DNA from: Rhynchopus euleeides
Taxonomy: Eukaryota; Euglenozoa; Diplonemea; Diplonemida; Diplonemidae
Direction of reading: 5' to 3'
Length of the DNA: 64,000 nucleotides
Assembly: GCA_963210315.1 (NCBI GenBank)
Contig: OY723237.1
Span: forward strand, 2,604,001 to 2,668,000
The notes below the pieces were generated by a model that worked only from the letters and a program-made list of their open reading frames with translations, ran no database searches and had not been told where the DNA came from. Shown one piece after another: positions 60,901-64,000 of this stretch. Numbering within the stretch: the stretch's first letter is position 1; each line of letters opens with the position of its first letter. The position numbers and the translations under genes were made by a program.

Positions 60901-63052
60901 CCGCATCCCTCTCGCCTTGCGCTTCTCCCATGGCGTCATCGTCGTCAGCGCCACCGCGCATCGCGTCGCATGGGATGTGGGCGCCTTCCGTTGGTCCGCC
61001 AGGGGTATCCCGCAGAGCCGGGCTCGGCTCAGTCCAAACAGGGGCGTAGTCGGGCAAAGGCAGGGCCTCCAGCTTCCTCCGCACCCTGGTCCGGGCCGCC
61101 GCGAGGTCCGGGAGGGACGCCCTGGGGTCGTCGGCGACATGTCTCGTCAGCACCCTCTCCAAGGTGTCTCTGGCCAGATCCTCGCGGAAGACGAGCCAGT
61201 CGAACAGGATCTCATCTTGTCTGTCCCAAGCCAGCCGCCCCCCTCCGGTCCAACGCGTGCCTGGGAGGGACGAAGGGGAGTGGAGGGCCCTCGCGTGGAG
61301 GCGGATGCCCCTGACGGCCCGGCGCCTCAGGCACATCGGCCTCGCGGGACGCCGGGCGACCCAGTGCCGAGGGCGGCGTGACATCCCGTGACGGCGCGGG
61401 GCCCGACCACACAGGCGCGCCACTACGGACCAGCAGTCCCTACTCGCTTCGCTCAGACCCCGCCTGCACGCCGACACCGCCGCCCTCGCTAGGCCCACCC
61501 AGCTCTGGGGAGACGCGTATGACCGGAGCCCCCACATGAGCGGCCTCCACATCGCCTGTCGGAGGAGGGACCAGATCACCCCTCGAAGGGAGGGGGGGGA
61601 CGTCCCGCGCAGGCCTGCCCGCTGGCGACTGGGGGCGCGACGCTTCATCGCCGCGCGGCGGACTGCCCGAGCCCGCGGCCGTCTCCACTGCCTGGGGAGG
61701 CGCATCCGCACCCACCTGCGCCTCTCGCCGTCGTCCCAGCCCTCTGCCAGGGCGCCAGGGGGTAAACCCCAGCCACGAGCAGTTGGGACGCCCGAGCTGC
61801 ACTCCGCTCCAACAGGAGGGTCCCCAGACCAGCCCCGACATGCTGGCATCCACGTACCCTGACTAGTGGATCGGTCCCCTGCCGGGGCACCGCTGGCGTT
61901 GTTTCCCTGCTGGGAGTACAGCTCTCCCTGCTGCTCAGCGGCTGGGGTGGTGGGGCGGCGGGGCGGTGCGTCGGTGGGGGCGCCGGGGGCGAGATCCCCG
62001 CCTGCCCCACTATCCCCGATTTTCCCCGTGATGGCAAGGTGCGGTGACACTTGGGCTGGGGGAACGTGTGAGGAGGGGGGGCAGGAGATGAGTGGATGGG
62101 GCACGAGGGAGTTACATGGTGCGAGGTGGGGACTGGGCCCGCTATACTCGAAAACCCCAGCTTGCCCCTCCACCCCTGGTGCACTGGGGGGCGGAGACGG
62201 AGGGGGAGAACGTGAGAGACGGAATGTGGGGGGATGTTGCGATGCGATAAGGGGGAGGGCAGCGGGGGGAGCGTGGGACTGAGCGGGTGGGGGGACAAAA
62301 AAGCACGGGAGTCGGGGGTGTGGTATATTGGCCCTTCCCTCCCCTGCCCCATACTGTCCTAACACACCCTCCCACCCGAACGAGTCCCCCCTGGGGGGGG
62401 GGAGGCCTCCCACCACCCGCCCTGACCCCCACGCCCAGCCGACCCCCCACATGACGTGAGGGAGGGGGTTGGGGCGGGAAGCTGTCACCCGCCCTGCTGC
62501 TGCCTCTGCTGCTCCCTCTGCAACGGTGACCGCCGCTGCCTGCACGAGGGGGGGCCGCGACCCTTCCGCAGCCGTCGGGGAGTGCCGTTGGGGGGTGCAT
62601 AAAGCCGGTGGGTCAGACCGGTGTGCTGTTGTTGGGGGGCCCGTGTGGAACCCACCCTCCCCCGGCCCTGCCTGCCCCGGCGCTGCCGACGCCGCCGCTG
62701 CCGTCGCTGCTGCTCTCGCCGCTACCGGGGGCGGCCCGGGCTGCACTCGTGCGGGGGGTTGCGACCCCCGCGCTTCTGCCGCTACCGGGGGCGGCCCGGG
62801 CTGCACTCGTGTGGGGGGCTGCGACCCCCCCGTCTCCCTCGCTACCGGGGGCGACCCGGGCTGCTCACCCGCTGGGGGCGGGAGCGCCGCCACCAGCAGC
62901 GCCATGAGGGCCCACTGCCCTCGCCTCCTCGCGTGCCCACGGCCAGGCACGTCTCGCGCCTCCATCGCGACTCGCGCTCGCGTGTGTCGGGGGTGGGAAG
63001 GGGGGGACTGGGAAGGGAGGGGGGAACAGAGCCCGAGGGACAAGCGTCCCAA
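54977..63052 (-). CDS. element II polyprotein: OTU / C2H2 / RT / RLE / OTU-like x2
   Basis: Open frame of 2,691 codons. The first ~680 residues are Pro/Gly/Arg-rich with a 20-residue repeat and may be largely leader; translation could start further in. Parts: OTU module Cys738 (QGDCGFFAIG) and His844 (TGQHFEGV), with SWMDHLALQLAA between; C2H2 finger CPHDSC...HLNRH and CLKC...CTAC; reverse transcriptase with LKIDYANAFNSID, GVQQGDPLGPLLFSL and YLDDG (Asp1405-1406); CEKC...HAFDC finger and restriction-like endonuclease with Asp1787 (RPGD) and Asp1799 (IDITVKNP). Then a pseudo-OTU lacking Cys/His (TWADDVLI), a Cys-rich finger (CQFCEADF...CPDC), OTU with Cys2306 (PGNCFFDAL) and His2413 (ASHYSPL), a second Cys-rich finger (CVRCEQPF), a Ser/Thr-rich region and a C-terminal helix block shared with element I. 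No breaks, so possibly active. Confidence 0.88.
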   Translation of the reverse strand: MGRLSLGLCSPLPSQSPPSHPRHTRARVAMEARDVPGRGHARRRGQWALMALLVAALPPPAGEQPGSPPVARETGGSQPPTRVQPGPPPVAAEARGSQPPARVQPGPPPVAARAAATAAAASAAPGQAGPGEGGFHTGPPTTAHRSDPPALCTPQRHSPTAAEGSRPPLVQAAAVTVAEGAAEAAAGRVTASRPNPLPHVMWGVGWAWGSGRVVGGLPPPRGDSFGWEGVLGQYGAGEGRANIPHPRLPCFFVPPPAQSHAPPAALPLIASQHPPTFRLSRSPPPSPPPSAPGVEGQAGVFEYSGPSPHLAPCNSLVPHPLISCPPSSHVPPAQVSPHLAITGKIGDSGAGGDLAPGAPTDAPPRRPTTPAAEQQGELYSQQGNNASGAPAGDRSTSQGTWMPACRGWSGDPPVGAECSSGVPTARGWGLPPGALAEGWDDGERRRWVRMRLPRQWRRPRARAVRRAAMKRRAPSRQRAGLRGTSPPSLRGVIWSLLRQAMWRPLMWGLRSYASPQSWVGLARAAVSACRRGLSEASRDCWSVVARLCGRAPRRHGMSRRPRHWVARRPARPMCLRRRAVRGIRLHARALHSPSSLPGTRWTGGGRLAWDRQDEILFDWLVFREDLARDTLERVLTRHVADDPRASLPDLAAARTRVRRKLEALPLPDYAPVWTEPSPALRDTPGGPTEGAHIPCDAMRGGADDDDAMGEAQGERDAVDDLLRDFGATRVPNAAQGDCGFFAIGVPAADIALRRQDLSEAAKKLQALTDLFGGDKAQHLAYAANLARPSSWMDHLALQLAARVWSIHIVVVQGGEHPIVSIRPAKVPDKELLQKTRVIALTGQHFEGVSIPRAELHGLVNRAEPAFLTRSNARMAELQTAEGQEELDVGSKLVERSTARLYCPHDSCRTSLMQAGIPILPTSMKDHLNRHLEKGDVLSRGTLRALKFAQCLKCDKVITLGDHQSCTACRKDLEPEPEAQAVGADIPAGELPSVEELRRHNIRVWEKVPKPLVKAWTAALSEAARETAARNSVAAWTILLMAPLVLLRSARMGGAKSKVTLRERQKVFDRWKRGEYATLWEEAREASKRQGGTGSRGSAPPRLSDEERWERRVGQLARQNRVSAAHKHLVPAKVAPSTTETLKKLQGKHPEGGAVHLERTVPAEKCKAFTPADVFRAVKSFPNGSSGGQMGLRPDHVRQALECKDALGAKPTAMLTQVINRMVKGAVPQEVMPVLGGAKLSALVKGDEDVRPIACGETLRRLAAKLLSTRHKGDARRILMRGRQVGVAVQRGLEAAASVVAQYAERSREKEDAVILKIDYANAFNSIDRGTFLKVVERHIPGLLPFVAWCYDSPSTLTYGEGVVSSSCGVQQGDPLGPLLFSLGIKEIAEELKKRTDLDGSLFYLDDGVIMGPACAVRAALDYVIQASTERGLEVKLSKCELIDLCEQSLEALEEEGFSLRLPEDEDKVGIVYRAGRNFTLLGAPIGSAAFCESYMDKKLLEFQPYLDALAKLQDKQVGLALLRHCEGFARLVFYMRAMGHKGVTEYLRKSDASVEKCLARILALEDDVLPESVMRQATMPVRLGGLGIRRAAEHWHAAALASTANGHSLCRELDPNFTWDEEGWETTCLAHNNAVDEDERRDPTQAPVGDVEQRELSRAIVSRQYRELFEESDAHDRARLRSLSLPHAGAFLGGKLSENSRIEGRQMIAVSRARLGIPLFEPDTVCEKCGRELDEMGTHAFDCNQGGALTRRHDATRDALFALAQEAGTNPEMESLHLLQDGQRPGDLVTRRIWPRVIDITVKNPVAASYVQAAARFTGAAAAQGEATKNRQYRDACAARGLVFAPYAMELFGGLAPSAHSVFSKLGRLAAERTGASRVQLTQEYACRVNSAFNNTLGATLLECGELTKACRSLARDRVEVEAAPPLDPDHFIRFEPDQVGQGAAFEDTDPDDAEGQGHQAVPPPSDEPLRPAQKPVDREPPTPEDLVREWRSAHNGVGVSFTSLMGGLGNLLPAVFQVQQLGGGGAGGVPTDALVALADGFASSGTPMEAGPLRRQAVARVRSSPELSGLLADPAAWASRMSAFEREDEATWADDVLIRGAACVLRRHIIVFRDYRAPTVCDPGCKPIATAVALGGVGDRFQALTLPADVQELVGGSTTGPRPTVRAGPRLRTERAEGEQDVTEFCQFCEADFSTQDTHGRCVHCLRASCPDCVEHVTDPCQCGRTEPTTVVQEEVMDDDEDSTDSEDAGPPPPPPGPAPEPADDVLTRWLTAREHALPGVTTAKQQSVLEMPDVQDFRFTPGNCFFDALTFLLGEAGATADGLRQYVVKAVGDHADLRSRAEPSYEEWARQMRESGSMNVASWADELTLQGAARATGSPIVVLADDTAPRIYRPLRKPYGPVAGVKFKASHYSPLHISEQVRSFVLRLAPAVPLVSTGCRGAEAGLHMVRVDGGTAELSVLCVRCEQPFDTRTPHWECIGCNRLACTGCVSDGETCTRPPDRGGDGAATDGNAHTTSGGSPSASTAPAPSSNATAQPSTSSTSSTDSTSDAQQGGSTSENAPAPSASQHTGKRKADRDVSASPPDRKRSATAADKGTPADDADVPKTVAEWDALFTPEPGSPEEEFKSARRALHAWRCKVRLQDREEQRLYNNLNSRMYTAAGMRRATAGTASQGSRRAAPRATGAATQ
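62721..62880. repeat. 60-bp tandem repeat in element II leader
   Basis: Units start GCTACCGGGGGCG(G/A)CCCGGG at 62721, 62781 and 62841. The 60-bp period keeps the frame, giving a 20-residue Pro-rich repeat (VQPGPPPVAA) if translated. It may instead be a promoter or leader repeat. Confidence 0.8.
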
Positions 63053-63310
63053 GGGGGAGTGGTTTTTTTGTTTGGGAAGAAGTTATTGGCCCAACCAGCC
63101 CTCCCGACTCTGCCCCCCCGCAAGATCAAGAAGAAGTTTGGAAAGGGGAAAAGGGATGGGGGAGAGGAGGGAGAGGGATGGGTTTTTGAAAGGGGAGGGG
63201 AGAACCCAACCGACCCAACCGACCAGGGGGGGGGGGGAGCGCGAGTGTGTATACCAATGAAGTACAGAAACAATGAAGTACAGAAACTGTAGCTTAAGAA
63301 ATCGTTGGTA

Positions 63311-63487
63311 ACCTTTCACGCTTATTTGCCTTCGGACTGGGTCATGGGATGGAAGAGGGCGGTCGGGGTCTGGGGAAGTGAGGATGTGTGTCAAGACCTT
63401 GTCTCGTTGTGCCTGGGAGGTTTGGTGGTGGATGGGATGAGACACAGGCCATTGTGCCCAGAGAGCGCAAAAAAAAAAAAAAAAAAA
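63311..63487 (+). mobile_element. SINE-like retroposon, 5'-truncated, plus orientation
   Basis: ACCTTTCACGCTTATTTGCC through CCCAGAGAGCGC and then ~18 A. Same family as 46039-46308 (there reversed). Confidence 0.75.
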
Positions 63488-63524
63488 GCCTGTCCCCCGG
63501 TTCGCCCCCGGGTACCAAAAAAAA

Positions 63525-63625
63525 CCCGCAAACCCGCAAACCCGCAAACCCGCAAACCCGCAAACCCGCAAACCCGCAAACCCGCAAACCCGCAAACCCG
63601 CAAACCCGCAAACCCGCAAACCCGC
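63525..63625. repeat. CCCGCAAA octamer array, ~13 copies
   Basis: Perfect tandem repeats of an 8-bp unit (complement TTTGCGGG) between a retroposon tail and a 150-bp direct repeat. Too short and too interior to call telomeric. Confidence 0.9.
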
Positions 63626-63774
63626 TTTGCAGCTGTTGTTTGTCTGGGCTAGTTGGTACAGAATACAAGGTACAAGAGACAAGCAAGACAAGAAACGAAA
63701 AGAAGAAAGTGAAAGAAACACACATGAAAAGATCACACACATCAAACGACACGCCAAAAATGGCACAGCCTGGG
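63625..63774 (+). repeat. ~150-bp direct repeat, copy 1
   Basis: Begins CTTTGCAGCTGTTGTTTGTC; A/G-rich end with GAAAAGATCACACACATC. Copy 2 starts at 63854. A long poly-T (about 63799-63832) lies between. Confidence 0.85.
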
Positions 63775-63797
63775 CACTGGCCTGGGATGGGGGTGGG

Positions 63798-63833
<36 letters not shown>

Positions 63834-63853
63834 AGTTCTTCCGGACCGAGAAT

Positions 63854-64000
63854 CTTTGCAGCTGTTGTTTGTCTGGGCTAGTTGGTACAGAATACAAGGT
63901 ACAAGAGACAAGCAAGACAAGAAACGAAAAGAAGAAAGCGAAAGAAACACACATGAAAAGATCACACACATCAAACGACACGCCAAAAATGGCTCAGCCT
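63854..64000 (+). repeat. ~150-bp direct repeat, copy 2 (runs to window end)
   Basis: Near-identical to 63625-63774; continues past the window. Possibly the terminal part of another element. Confidence 0.85.

Larger units (their letters stand above)
54840..63290 (-). mobile_element. element II, diverged RLE-type non-LTR retrotransposon
   Basis: Single large ORF on the minus strand with short 3' sequence (54840-54976) and a G-rich 5' region. The right boundary is placed before the retroposon debris at 63311; a 16-bp direct repeat (AATGAAGTACAGAAAC) lies at 63255-63290. Ends are not defined by target duplications. Confidence 0.6.

Noticed and set aside
63525..63625. CRISPR-like or telomeric array
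   Set aside because: No spacers between repeats, and it is interior to retroposon debris, so it is a plain 8-bp satellite.

Overview
The window is nuclear DNA from a microbial eukaryote, probably a GC-rich alga or other protist; I cannot name the taxon. The evidence is one intron-containing host gene with short GT-AG introns, coding sequence strongly G/C at third positions, and a dense nest of eukaryotic transposons. I see no tRNA, rRNA, CRISPR array or prokaryotic operon.

Layout. 1-3505: tail of a retroelement (RNase H, probably DIRS/Ngaro-like), three copies of a ~98-bp repeat, and non-coding sequence. 3506-23242: copy A of a segmental duplication. 23243-26065: unique spacer with a 1.3-kb TA-flanked inverted-repeat element. 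26066-26220 plus 26221-38520: copy B of the duplication. 38521-52186: a restriction-like-endonuclease non-LTR retrotransposon (element I) and a tandemly duplicated partial second copy. 52187-54839: spacer with GC hairpins, a micro-retroposon and a large palindrome. 54840-63290: a diverged relative of element I on the minus strand (element II). 63290-64000: retroposon debris and satellites.

Each duplication copy carries, in order, a TTAA-flanked element with CCC/GGG ends (piggyBac-type target), a pogo/Tigger-type DNA transposon inserted inside the right TTAA of that element, an AT-rich 17-mer repeat, a GTC-rich foldback element, and one host gene. The host gene is a two-pass membrane sensor adenylyl cyclase with four exons. 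The copies are almost identical in sequence but differ by insertions and deletions. Copy A has two TA-flanked MITEs, a hAT transposon (present twice around a 200-N gap) and a 1.53-kb tandem duplication. Copy A has also lost the protease half of the pogo ORF. The copies therefore serve as filled-site/empty-site pairs that define element ends to the base. They may be a recent tandem duplication or two haplotypes placed in series by the assembler.

Two protein architectures stand out. (1) The intact pogo/Tigger ORF (27672-30869) joins a Ulp1/C48-type cysteine protease to a CENP-B-like DNA-binding domain, a DDD transposase and a CCHC knuckle. (2) Both large retrotransposon polyproteins carry one OTU-like protease module before the reverse transcriptase and two after the endonuclease. 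The middle module lacks its nucleophile in both diverged elements. The copy of element I starts inside what looks like a fourth module. Protease acquisition by selfish elements is thus the recurrent theme of this locus.
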